A stretch of 64,000 bases of DNA from Axinella damicornis (taxonomy: Eukaryota > Porifera > Demospongiae > Axinellida > Axinellidae). Positions 22,693 through 37,609 of the stretch are shown here, piece after piece. Position 1 is the first letter of the stretch, and each line of letters opens with the position of its first letter. Location: contig OZ007509.1 in assembly GCA_963931865.1 (NCBI GenBank), positions 10,849,625-10,913,624 on the forward strand, in the 5' to 3' direction. The translations under genes and the position numbers were made by a program. The notes under the pieces are model-generated. The model was given only the letters and a program-made list of their open reading frames with translations, was not told the DNA's origin and did no database searches.

Positions 22693-22865
22693 GTGTCCGA
22701 GGTTGGTGATGGTGTGTTTGGCAGTCAGGATGTGTGGGGAGAGCCTGCGGAACGGTGCATGTTTTGCTTCAAGGACTTCCCGCTGAGTGTGCTGGTGAGG
22801 CACTCACGAAAGTGTACAGGGGACATGCTGGGCGTTTCAAGAACTTCTTGCCATCTGTTCACGAC
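22693..22865 (+). CDS. Exon with UBZ4/Rad18-type zinc finger
   Basis: After the acceptor CTGCAG, the exon codes VSEVGDGVFGSQDVWGEPAE and then CMFC...H...C, spaced C-x2-C-x11-H-x3-C. That is the UBZ4 pattern of RAD18-like ubiquitin-binding fingers. The continuation CTGDMLG should run into RFKNFLPSVHD, which needs one extra G near 22829. Donor GAC|GTAAGA ends the exon. It lies 1.35 kb after the kinase exons on the same strand and could be the tail of that gene. Ubiquitin binding is inferred from spacing only. Confidence 0.5.
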
Positions 22866-23006
22866 GTAAGATGAAGTCAGATGCCTTGTACATGTACGTA
22901 TTTGCCCAGCTGTCACAAAAAGTAAGGTGTTTAATTTTTACCTCCTGGCTCTTTCCAATGGCTGATCTCCCAAGGGGTGGAGGGGTAAAGAAAGCTTCCC
23001 AGTGAA

Positions 23007-23070
23007 GCAACAAGTGGGATTCGAATCAGGGACTTTTGGTCAAATGCTTTAACCACTTGGCCACAAGTCA
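23007..23070 (-). repeat. tRNA-derived SINE fragment
   Basis: The minus strand reads GTGGCCAAGTGGTTAAAGCA (A box) and CTGATTCGAATCCCAC (B box) about 24 bases apart, closer than in a true tRNA. No acceptor stem is formed. Confidence 0.45.
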
Positions 23071-23348
23071 CTCACAATGGCTAGCCTATGTCAACAGTCA
23101 CCTGTGACCTAAGTAAAGATCCTGCCCTTGTGGTTGATCTTTACTTATGTGTTAAACTTGTAAGATAAAGCTATGGAAATTTTCTAGACTACTTTGTATA
23201 TGTTTGTGGCTACACTGTCAGAGTTGAATGCTTTCTGTGTCAAATAAAGTAAGCAGTAATCACGGATGATTATTTTATGGTGTGCAGACAAAATTGTTGT
23301 CCCTAACTAAAGGTATTTGCTTATAGATCCAAGCTGTGTAACTGTTAC

Positions 23349-23420
23349 TAGCCTCATTCCCAGGCCCCCACGCTGCTTTCGGTTGCACAAACGTTTGTGA
23401 CGTTGAGGGTCGAAAGGACT
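23349..23420. mobile_element. Single MITE end
   Basis: TAGCCTCATTCCCAGGCCCC followed by GGTTGCACAAACG. The matching right end is not found nearby. Confidence 0.45.
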
Positions 23421-23886
23421 GGGCGATCTGGAGCTCAGAACAGCGAGAACAGCTAAGGTACCAGGTAACTTACCACACATACAATGTACCTGGGCGACTG
23501 TCATACACACCAAGTGTTGAATGTGTAGTTGGTTGAACATTAGTGCTGTGATATTGCTCCTGGAATCAATACTGATTATTGGGGGTCGAATAATTGCCGA
23601 TTATCCGATTATTGGTCAAAATTTGTGGAGGCATAATATATTTATGTAGTGATGCTTCATTGAGCTCAAGATACGTACATACCACCAAGTATTACAAACA
23701 TACACATACGTTTAAGCTACGATGTGAGTTTCCTACGATATAATAGTACACCATGAATACACAATAGTATAGTTTGCTATAGCTACAAGTTTATATTGCA
23801 TATCACCATTTTCTGTTCCCTTTATTGTGCTCGCTAACATACTCACAAGCAGATTTCAATAATTGATATCTTTATTTTACCACCAA

Positions 23887-23958
23887 TTATTGGTCTAAGA
23901 TCTTTATATTGATCAATTATTCAATTAATTGATCAATATAAAGATCTTAGACCAATAA
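23887..23958. repeat. Perfect AT-rich palindrome, 33-bp arms
   Basis: TTATTGGTCTAAGATCTTTA and TATTGATCAATTA are inverted after a gap of about six bases. The arms are perfect, so this is either a young palindromic MITE or a cruciform. The surrounding 23570-23900 also repeats ATTATTGG and CGATTATCCG words. Confidence 0.75.
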
Positions 23959-24187
23959 CTAAGAACTGCGCAATCATTGACAGTAAACTCAAGTACTTCA
24001 ATCAAAATAAACATGTTCCATAATCCATATAAAGCAACACCTTGCATTACAGTATTGCAATACAGCACTACTGCTAGCTAAGGAAGAGTCCATACAACTT
24101 ACTACTGATTTCACACCACCTTACACATCTCACACACACACACACACCTCCCTTCCCCCCTCCCCTTCCCTATCCCTCCCCATACAG

Positions 24188-26593
24188 GTCTTACCTCCTA
24201 ATGTGCTGACACGAGTGAGTGAGTACATTCCTGAGGTTGTTGACATGTGCAGGAGGTTATCAACAAAGGATATGCGTAAGTAAACCACCAACTTGATCAG
24301 ACTTGATGATTTGAAGGTTTGTGGATTGTTTTCTGCAGCTATGAGTCAAATGGGTCAGTGTACTTCAATGTGGTCAAGTATGCAGCCTCTCCAGACCACA
24401 GCTATGCCAAACTGGTTCCAGAGGCAGTGGGAGACTTGCAGGCCCTCGCTGAAGGAGAGGATAAGGACTTGCCTATTATCCTAACCTTTTAGCAATAGTG
24501 TCTGTCTCCATCAGGGGAACTGAGCGTGTCAGCTGAAAGGCTGGGGGAGAAGCAATCTGAGAAGGACTTTGCCCTTTGGAAGGCGAGCAAGCCTGGGGAG
24601 CCAGCCTGGCCCAGCCCCTGGGGTCCTGGAAGACCTGGCTGGCACATTGAATGCAGTGTCATGGCTTGGTAAGAAGGATAACCTTAGCAACATGGACTGT
24701 AGTGAGTACTAGTAACTAACAATCCTGCAGCTGTAGCTACATACTGGTAATAGCAAGTGAGTTCTTAAGCTAATTACTCTCTGATAATCACAGTGACATT
24801 CTTGGTGAGACAGCAGACATTCATACTGGAGGAGTGGACCTCAAGTTTCCCCACCATGACAATGAGATAGCACAGGTTGAAGTAAGTCACCCATGTTATG
24901 TAGCAGTATAGCTACATACATAGTTGAAGGATTGGTGAGTGTCTAATCTGGGCTACTGGCATGCAATGCATGAAACTTCTGGACCTCTCAAGGGTTCCCC
25001 TGTAAGAAATGAGCGCAAACAGTTGTAAAGACGTTCTTCAATCTTTCATGCAGGCTTGCTTTGGCCATGACCAGTGGATCTCCTACTTTCTCCATTCGGG
25101 CCATCTCGTCATTGAGGGGTGCAAGATGTCCAAGTCCCTCAAAAACTTCATCACAATCAAGGAGGCATTGCATCGATACTCAGCCAGACAGCTGAGGCTT
25201 GCCTTCTTGCAACATGCATGGAACGTCACCCTTGACTACAGCGAGCAGACCATGACAGAGGCTTTTCACATTGAAAAGATATTCAATGTAAGTTTCCTGC
25301 TTTGGGTCAGTAGCAGATGTTGCAAATTTTCCTCTTCTTGTAGGAGTTCTTCCTGACTGTGAAAGATCTGCTGAGGAAGCAGCCATCAGGAGTCAAGAGC
25401 TGGAAGAAGTTTCAACCCCGAGAGAAACAACTCAACAGCAAGTATGCCAAGAATAGTGCTATTCTGTATCATTGTGGGGTTGAATTATTTTCCATCTCTC
25501 CACTCAGGTATCTGGACATCAAAACAGCAGTGCATGAAGCTTTCTGCAGTAAGCACAAACAGTAGACAATAGTACCAAAGAGTACATAATTCCTGGTAAC
25601 AACACTACATACATTCAATCTACTACCGCCAATCACCCTACAGATTCAATTGACACACCAGCAGTACTTCAGCTGATGAGGGAACTGGTGTCTGCCTGCA
25701 ATGTCTACCTGACTGAGTCTGGCCAGGAAGCTAATGCAAGGCTGCTCCAGACCATAGCACAGTACCTCACACACCTGTTCCATGTATTTGGGGTAGTTCC
25801 AACTGACCAGGATATCGGGTTTCCACTGCAGCAGGAAGGAGCTGCTTAGCAGGTGAGGGTTTATAGAGGCTTTCTCTGCTGGAGAAATTGTTGGAGTCAT
25901 GACTACTTCCACAGAGTGAATCAACTGTGATGCCGTATGTGACAGCACTGGCAGACTTCAGGGAACAAGTCAGAAAGATTGCACTGGAAGAGAACAGTAA
26001 GTTACATGAACTAGATTATTCTGCTAACAAAGAGCATTTCAAACTTAGACACAGAAGCTACATTGTAACATATACACTTTTCTCCAGACAAATTTAATTT
26101 AGTGGTATGCTCACCAATCCGCCAAACCACCATATTAAATTCCCCGCTAAATTTTCCAGCTGTACGGTACAGGGAGTGAGGCTGGAGGACAAGGAGGGAA
26201 CCTCTGTTGTCAAACTCATAGGCAAGGAGGCCATACTCAAGGAGAAAGAGAGAGAGAAACAAGTATGTAACTACACCACTGGCATTGGTTACTTTATTTA
26301 CCCATTTATCATCTGTGCATTTAGCTGCAAGAAGAGAAACAGCAACAGAGAGAAAATCAGAAGAAAAAGCTGGAAGAAGTTAGGGTGAGTTTTAGTTGAG
26401 CAGCAGCGTTTGGTAAAGATTGCATAATCTGCTTAGTTGTGTGGTTCAGAGCAAGGGATTACTTTACCAACCTTACATTCTTCACAGCGCCAGCATGAGA
26501 CACAAGCTACCATACCTCCTGAAAAGATATTTCACTCCCAATCAGACAAGTACAGTGCTTTTGATGAGCTATTTAGCCATGTGTCAACTACAG
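24188..26593 (+). CDS. CARS1: Cysteinyl-tRNA synthetase, middle and C-terminal exons
   Basis: Twelve exons fit cytosolic CysRS, which charges tRNA-Cys: 24188-24275, 24339-24460, 24515-24668, 24794-24881, 25054-25287, 25344-25441, 25508-25548, 25644-25852, 25915-25996, 26173-26262, 26325-26384, 26488-26593. They encode [43 protein letters not shown] and FPHHDNE (zinc ligands Cys, His, Glu), KMSKSLKNF (ATP loop), then a Lys/Glu-rich helix and IPPEKIF...DKYSAFDE as in animal enzymes. The N-terminal half with HIGH and the last tail are not found. Oddities: a missing G near 24255, an intron starting AT at 24461, a stop TAG at 25847-25849, and a missing stretch of about 20 residues before 26173, where a repeat provides the acceptor. 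Most other phases agree. Confidence 0.9.
26085..26172. mobile_element. Small repeat supplying a splice acceptor in CARS1
   Basis: The stretch from AATTTAGTGGTATGCTCACC to CCAGCTGTACGGTACAG has GTATGC and GGTAC words and the look of a short MITE. It ends exactly at the AG before exon 26173. Homologues usually have about 20 further residues here. Family assignment is by appearance only. Confidence 0.35.
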
Positions 26594-26989
26594 GTAGCAG
26601 TGTAGTTTGTGTATACACAAAGAGTGGGCTTGCAATGTTGCCTTCAGTGCAATTTTCAGTTCCTATATACACTACATGCAGGAAGCACTCCATTACAGTG
26701 CCTAGAATGATAACATTTCCCCACAAGAATTATTCCCCTAGGCCTGACATGTTTGAGTGCATATAATTGTATGAGTCACATTAATGATTTAATGGGCATG
26801 TCCCCACAGAATGCCACATGTATCACAGCAGGGAACTGATATGTGTAAGCATTTCAGTTTGCACTTCTAGTTGGGAAGTTGCACTTCTAGTTGGGAAGTG
26901 CAAACTGGAAATACAAGGATTATTCCCCTAGGCCTGACTGTAATTAGCTAGCTAGCTATGTCAACAGTATAAACATCTAGCTAAATGCA

Positions 26990-27320
26990 CTTGACCAAGT
27001 TTACTTTCTAGTTTTGCCACCTTTAACACATGCAAGAAGTAATGATAGCGGTGGCTGCTGTAGTTATTACCATTTCATCACCCTAGCAAATGATCTGGGT
27101 TTCTTAGTCAACCCGGACACCCTGGAAGTTGGCTCCTTTGGTCACTTCGACAAGTGCCATGGATGGTCCAAGAGGGAACCACATAGGGGCCTAATGTATG
27201 GCAGGCCTGAACTAGTACTACGGGCGGGAACACTAGACTACTGGACTGGACTTACTCAATACAACTTCTTACACAGACAGAGACAGCTTCACCATGGCAG
27301 TACAGCCTAATTCCATTCTG
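26990..27320 (+). repeat. Inverted copy of part of the 28-31 kb duplicated unit
   Basis: ACTTGACCAAGTTTACTTTC, GCCACCTTTAACACATGCAA and GTAGTTATTACCATTTCATC recur in inverse orientation at about 28425-28525 and 29775-29875. So a third, inverted copy lies beyond CARS1. The open frame across it is a by-product. Confidence 0.75.
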
Positions 27321-27524
27321 TCAACATGTGTGTGTGTGTGTGTGGTTATTTTATATGAGAGAGTATTGGTCAACTAAGCTATTCAGTCTCAGAACGATTA
27401 TTGCTTCGCTTGCTATGTGCATGGACTGATATTATGTCCATGAGAGAACTGTGGGAGTGGAGGTAAAATGTACAGAAACAAGTAATAATAAAAAACATTT
27501 TTTAAAAATGTATTAAGATGTAGG

Positions 27525-27799
27525 GATGGCGATGCCAAAAAGTATGGAAACAAGGTAGGGATGATAAGCATAAACTGAAACTTAAACGTACATATCCCCA
27601 TCCCTACATCTTTTTCTCATGTTACATCAACTCTTAATGTTAGCCTCATTTCCAGACTGGGTAGGGTATGAGGCTAACCTACTGCATGCTAATTAAACCA
27701 AAAGTTCAAAAGTTGTATGGATGGGGATATGTATGTTTAAGTTTCAGTTTATGCTTATCATCCCTACCTTGTTTCCATACTTTTTGGCATCGCCATCCC
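27525..27799. mobile_element. Palindromic MITE with arms of about 80 bp
   Basis: The stretch at 27525-27608 (GGCGATGCCAAAAAGTATGG, AAACAAGGTAGGGATGATAA) is inverted at 27718-27799 with few changes. A diverged relative lies at about 38812-38985 (GGATGTAGGGATACCAGAAC and CAAAAAGTAAGGAAACAAG). Confidence 0.75.
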
Positions 27800-28044
27800 C
27801 ACATTATCCCCACATTATACTTGTTATATAAACCGGTGAATGTGGTTGATAAACAATTATGGTAAATGAAAACAGCATGAGCACACTGAGTATAAAATCT
27901 GTTTACACTTATGTGCTCCAGGGTGTTAATACCTGTTAGACCTTCAGGAATGCTGTGAATAATGTCCAGGTGGGTGGAAGTGAACACTCCACTTACTTAT
28001 GCGGTTATGGTTGTCATGGGGGGAGAAATACGTCATTGTTTGCA

Positions 28045-29080
28045 TGATCACATACGATTGCTTGGACACAGGTGTATCCATTCAGCATTCAAAGAACGGA
28101 TAAAGGTCCCTGGCAAGCACCTAATGAAAACAACATTAAATTTGGTACAGAAACTAGATGTGATATTATGTGATTAGGGATGTTCATGGGAACGGATGAA
28201 TGAGGGGGGTATTCATGTTCCGAATAGTACTCTGTCTTGTTTGGAAGAGGAGCAGGATACTGTGATCTTGCTAAGTTCAAGTAGGAGGCGAGAGATATCT
28301 CCGCACGTTATATAGGTTGGGGAGGATGGTGTGAAGAGTGGAGATTGCTTCCTTGTTGAAGTGACTAAGGGAGCCAACTTCCAGGGTATCCAGGTTGTGA
28401 AACCCAGATCGTTTGCTAGGGTGATGAAATGGTAATAACTACAGGTGCAGAGGAGCCACTGCTATCATTACTTCTTGCATGTGTTAAAGGTGGCAAAACT
28501 AGAAAGTAAACTTGGTCAAGTGCTACACATTTAGGTTTATACATAATTACATGTGCACTAGCAGGAAGCAATTATACACCAAAACTGAAAGTGAATGTAA
28601 TAGCCCACCAGTCTGCAGCTGACATGCTGGCAGTGATATGCCTCTACGTGCATTATGGTCACATGTTAGCATCCATGTACCAAGGATATAGTGCACATCC
28701 TTCACTCCAATGACAGCTATGAAATTGTTTGTCCTTAGTTTAATCAGGTCATCATGTACAGCTGATTGTTATGGATCTTGGCCTGAATGCAACATTGGTA
28801 CTGTGAGTCATAATTATGTCAACTGACCATGTACAAGTAAGCATTCAGCAGTGTTAACGTTATTCACCTCATTCCCATTGTAGCTTGTGAACACTCACAG
28901 ACAAGGTCATGCAGAGTGCTAAGGAGAGTGCTGAACTCATATGCTGACATCAGGAACTACATACGAGTATTTCCTTCAGACAAACATTTACAGTTTCTGA
29001 TGGTTGTGCGTGTCTGCTTAGAAAGAAATATCTGGGATCTCAGTTGGGATTCGAACCCAAGGCCTTCTGATCGCTATCCA

Positions 29081-29141
<61 letters not shown>

Positions 29142-29390
29142 ATCTCCCTTGGGTGTTGTTGAATGTGATATGGGGGCCAATGGGGGCACAGTGAAAACAA
29201 AGACATTTCAAAATAATCACACCTGTTACAATGGGGGCATTACCTTCATTAAAAAACAACACAGTTTACTTAAAGAACAGCTTAAGTGACGGCTTCTCAG
29301 TTGGCTGTATCATCACACGGCGAAGGTCTCTGTATACCAACTTGAGTTTGCCAACTTGAGGATTTCAGACATTTCAACTGAATGCTCCAG
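28045..29390. repeat. Segmental tandem duplication, unit 1
   Basis: Begins ACATACGATTGCTTGGACAC and runs through GGATGTTCATG, GCCCACCAGTCTGCAGCTGA, CCTCATTCCCATTGTAGCTT, a tRNA-like block (about 29030-29080), a TG/G tract and AAAAAACAACACAGTTTACT to CAACTGAATGCTCCAG. The same order recurs in unit 2. No protein is encoded. Confidence 0.85.
29025..29081 (-). repeat. tRNA-like block (unit 1)
   Basis: The minus strand reads CTGGATAGCGATCAGAAGGC and GGGTTCGAATCCCAACTGAG, a D-arm-like and a perfect T-arm-like block. It is shorter than a tRNA and is repeated in unit 2 at about 31260-31315. Probably a tRNA-derived SINE piece. Confidence 0.45.
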
Positions 29391-31605
29391 GACATACGAT
29401 TGCTTGGACACAGGCGTATCCATTCAGCATTCAAGAACTGATAAAGGTCCCTGGCAAGCATCTAGAAAACAACATTAAATTTGGTACACTGTCTGAAACT
29501 AGACATGATATTATGTGATTAGGGATGTTCATGCTGGGAACGGATGAATGAGGGGGTATTCATGTTCCAATAGTACTCTGTCTTGCTTGGAAGATTTGGG
29601 AGGAGCAGGATTCTGTCATCTTGCTAAGTTCAAGTAGGAGGCGAGAGATTCAGATCTCCTCATGTTAGGTTGGGGAGAATGGCGTGAAGAGTGGTGGTTG
29701 CTTCCTTGTCAAAATGACCAAGGGAGCCAACTTCCAGGGTGTGCAGGTTGGCTAAGAAACCCAGATCATTTGCTAGGGTGATGAAATGGTAATAACTACA
29801 GGTGCAGAGGAGCCACCGCTATCATTACTTCTTGCATGTGTTAAAGGTGGCAAAACTAGAAAGTAAACTTGGTCAAGTGCTACACATTTAGCTAGATGTT
29901 TATACTGTTTTATACTGTTGACATAATTACATGTGCACTAGCAGGAAGCAATTATATTATGTATACACCAAAACTGAAAGTGAATGTATTAGCCCACCAG
30001 TCTGCAGCTGACATGCTGGCAGTGATATATATGCCTCTATGTGCATTGATGGTGTCATGTTAGCATCCATGTACCCTGGATATAGTGCACATCCTTCACT
30101 CCAATGACAGCTATGAAATTGTTTGTCCTTAGTTCGAGGGGCAACCGCACTTCTGGTAGCCACGGTTAAACGGTAGCACAAGCTAAGTGTGACAGTTCGT
30201 TACACATGACGTGAGTACCATGATAGCTATATATAGATAGGGAAGATCAGAAATTATTTAGAGTGCTCTGAAGTACCGTTCATAGCCGCGTTGCAACCCC
30301 GGTTGCGACTCGCCGTAGCGCAAGCTAAGTATTGCAATTCGTTCTAATTAACGCACATGCCACGTGGCAACCACGCTCAGTCGTCGCGAGCAATGGCGAC
30401 CAAAAGGAAGACAAGACATTATTACAGCACTCACAACTGAGCACGGTGAGTTTTGGCATGTAAGCGACAGTGATCACGGCTGTATGGTCAGAATCTTTGT
30501 GGGGCCTTCGTAAGACTGTACTGGCAATGAACTTTGAAGAGAGCGATCGAGCAATGGCGACCAATGGCACAACAAAAGCGCTTGTATCTCTACCACCATG
30601 GTGAGTTTCAGCACCAAAATTGTGCGGTTGGGTTGCTGCATGGTAGCGATCAAGACGGTGTAGTCAGAATCTCTGTAGGACATTCCTATCTCGCGAACGA
30701 GTTATTTATTATCGAGGGGCAACCGCACTCCTGGTAGCCGCGGTTAAATGGTAGCACAAGCTAAGTGTGACAGTTCGTTCCAATTATCACACATCACATG
30801 AGTACCATGATAGCTATATACAGGGAAGCTCAGAAATGATTTACCAAAATTGTGCGGTTGGGTTGCTGCATGGTAGCGATCAAGACGGTGTAGTCAGAAT
30901 CTCTGTAGGACATTCCTATCTCGCAAACGAGTTATTTATTATCAATTATTTACGCGGTACAATTTTTCCCCTACCAGGAGTGTAATAATCAGGTCATCAT
31001 GTATAGCTGATTGTTGTGGAACTTGGCCTGAATGCAACATTGGTACTGGAAGTCACATGTCAACTGACCATGTACAAGTAAGCATTCAGCAGTGTTATTC
31101 ACCTCATTCCCATTGTAGCTTGTGAACACTCACAGACAAGGTCATGCAGAGTGCTAAGGAGAGTGATGAACTCACATGGTGATGTCAGGCACTACATACG
31201 AGTAGTTCCTTCAGACAAACATTTACAGTTTCATGGTTGTGCATGTCTGCTTAGAAAGAAATATCTGGGATCTCAGTTGGGATTCAAACCCAAGGCCTTC
31301 TGATTGCTATCCAGTGTGTACATGTGTACGTGTGTGGGTGTGTGTGTGGGGAGGGGGGTATCTCCCTTGGGTGTTGTTGAATGTGATATGGGGGCCAATG
31401 GGGGCACAGTGAAAACAAAGACATTGCAAAATAATCACAATGGGGCATTACTTTCATTAAAAAACAACACAGTTTACTTAATTAAAGAACAGCTTAAGTG
31501 ACTGCTTCTTAGTTGGCTGTATCATCACATTGCGAAGGTCTCTGTATACCAACTTGAGTTTGCCAACTTGAGGATTTCTGACATTTCAACTGAATGCTCC
31601 AGTCA
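29391..31605. repeat. Segmental tandem duplication, unit 2, with insertion
   Basis: Second copy of unit 1, starting ACATACGATTGCTTGGACAC directly after the first. It is longer because of an insertion at about 30135-30985. Small indels and the loss of the long G run (31350s) separate it from unit 1, so the duplication is not brand new. Confidence 0.85.
30135..30985 (+). mobile_element. CGAGGGGCAACCGCACT element, two partial copies in tandem
   Basis: Unit 1 reads TTAGTT-TAATCAGG without interruption, but unit 2 has about 850 bp inserted here, beginning CGAGGGGCAACCGCACTTCT and ending CTACCAGGAGTG, the inverse of the start. The start recurs at 30714 with about 120 bp of further identity. ACCAAAATTGTGCGGTTGGG through TATCTCGC(G/A)AACGAGTTAT is also doubled (30612-30712 and 30844-30942). 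A third relative lies inverted at about 62940-63385. ATGGCGACC followed later by GTGAGTTT-GCA words look like a short first exon and donor, but no protein is recognised. Confidence 0.75.
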
Positions 31606-32464
31606 TCGAAGGCTGGGGGGCGGGGTCGACCAATGCTGACCTTCACACTCTAGTCACATGTATCCTTGATATATAAGTAGAGCGTTTCCACACTAATTTC
31701 ATATTGCCCTGATGACGACTGGAGCATTCAGTCGAAATGTCAGTAAACCTTGTTTTCCGAACTCAAGTTGGTATACAGAGAACTTCGCTGTGTGACTGCA
31801 TAGTGCAGCACATAGCTACGTTTGCAGAGGCCTGTGTGGATAAGATTCGTTCATATATTATTGCCAGTTCCCTACTGCAATACAAGTAGAATTCTGAGGG
31901 CACATGCCATATGATGTAACTCATGTATGCTCCCAAACATCTATCCTTATGGGCAACTGTTATAACAGAGTCTCCTCTTTGTGAACTTACTTCTGTATCT
32001 AGCTACCTCTGCCTGTAGTTGACATACAAAGGAATAACCTATGAACACTTATACACACCTTTAGTTGTGAACAGATCTTTATGTACTCTGGAACCATGTG
32101 TGTGGAGACTACTTATCAGAGAGTCGGTAGAACTCTCTATGTAGGGACGGCACGGACACGCCCATTATGTAACACATAACAAACGCCTGGAAAGCTCTTC
32201 GAATAATAAATTAGAAGGCACGGAACCTTCACCTTCAAGTGTTTTTGAAACCAACAAGACTCCCAAAGTTGCCAAAAGCATCGCTAAAGTAGAAAACCAG
32301 AGAGTAGCTAAAGTGCCAAATTGTTAATCTTCTCAGTGCCACCCTACAACCAATTAGGCGAACTACCCAAATTAATGCAATCGTGAATCGCTGGATTCTC
32401 ACCGGCAACACTCGTTCGAAATGTTTTGGGACTTGAATTGGTGGATTTCTTGTCACCTTTTCAG
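31606..32464. other. No gene recognised
   Basis: The block near 31690-31790 repeats ATTCAGTCGAAATGTCAG and AACTCAAGTTGGTATACAGA inversely to the end of unit 2, so the duplicated unit ends in an inverted echo. Otherwise nothing is seen. Confidence 0.45.
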
Positions 32465-32790
32465 GAGAACAGATACTGAAAGGAACACACGGTGGAGAAG
32501 AGGGAATTGACGTCCCTAACGATACAACTCTGTCATACGAATGTGGATCTATTTCAGTTCCTCTGCCTTGCGAACCAATTGTAATTCGAAGTCAGACTCC
32601 AATACCCATTGAGTCAGTGCGAATTGGCATTTTTGATGTATTCTACGAGTTGTCCCATCGCACACTAGGACAAGGGGCAGCACAAGGATTTGTTCAGGTG
32701 GAACGTGCTACTGCTGCAAATGGAACATCCTTTTTCGTTCGTCTGGGACCGTGTTATTTTTACTTTTCCACCCAATGTCCTCTCTTTTAG
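32465..32790 (+). CDS. Unrecognised terminal exon, about 108 codons
   Basis: Follows a good acceptor (GTCACCTTTTCAG) and stays open to TAG at 32788-32790 without needing an ATG. The product begins GEQILKGTHGGEEGIDVPND and has VPLPCEPIVIRSQTPIPIES, IGIFDVFYELSHRTLGQG and a Cys/Phe/Tyr-rich end. NDTT and NGTS are possible N-glycosylation sites, which would suit a secreted or surface protein. No known family. Upstream exons were not identified. Confidence 0.4.
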
Positions 32791-32892
32791 CTGATCATGT
32801 CAATACTGAGCTAGCTAGATGATGTTGCTACCAGTAACAATGTCCCATCGCACAATTGAAGTCACAGATCTGTGTGCCATGTCAGTGGATTT

Positions 32893-33060
32893 CTTGGTCC
32901 CCTGGCCAGTGTGCTGGTCCCCCTGGCTAGTGGACTGGTCCCTTGACTAGTGTACTGACCCCCTGGCTAGTGGACTGGTTCCCTGGCTAGTGGACTGGTC
33001 CCTTGGCTAGTGGACTGGTCCCCTTGCTAGTGTACGGCTAGTGGACTGGTCCCTAGCCAA
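32893..33060. repeat. Tandem repeat, about 20-bp unit
   Basis: Six to eight copies of CTGGCTAGTGGACTGGTCCC with small variations. Confidence 0.85.
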
Positions 33061-33134
33061 AGTGTAAGACCATTCTACCAGTGAGTTGCAATACCAGGAG
33101 TGTGGTTGCCACATATGGTCTGTAAACATTCTCC

Positions 33135-33425
33135 AGAGACCCTTGTTAACTGAGTACCCCTTATTTCAAGGGCCCATCCTTGTTAACTGAGTAGTACCCC
33201 TTTATTTCAAGGGCCCATCCTTGTTAACTGAGTATCCCTTACATGTATTTCAAGGGCCCATCCTTGTTAACTGATCTCCCCTTATTTCAAGGGCCCATCT
33301 TTGTTAACTGACCACCACTTATTCAAGGGCCCATCTTTGTTAACTGATCTCCCCTTATTTCAAGGGTCCATCCTTGTTAACTGACCACCCCTTATTCAAG
33401 GGCCCATCTTTGTTAACTGACCACC
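33135..33425. repeat. Tandem repeat, about 40-45-bp unit
   Basis: About seven copies of TTGTTAACTGAxxxCCCCTT plus ATTTCAAGGGCCCATCC. It lies directly beyond the last recognised exon of the FAHD2-like gene. Confidence 0.9.
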
Positions 33426-33473
33426 ATCAATTTGAGATAAAGGTTGTGTGCTGGAAACTATATAAGAACACAC

Positions 33474-37580
<4,107 letters not shown>

Positions 37581-37609
37581 AGCTCTTTGGAGGGAATACA
37601 CACATCATC

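Noticed and set aside
27014..27310. Coding frame of 98 residues
   Set aside because: The DNA is an inverted copy of the non-coding duplicated unit at 28-30 kb, where the frame is not kept.
19211..31315. Functional tRNA genes
   Set aside because: All tRNA-like blocks lack a paired acceptor stem or have shortened arms.
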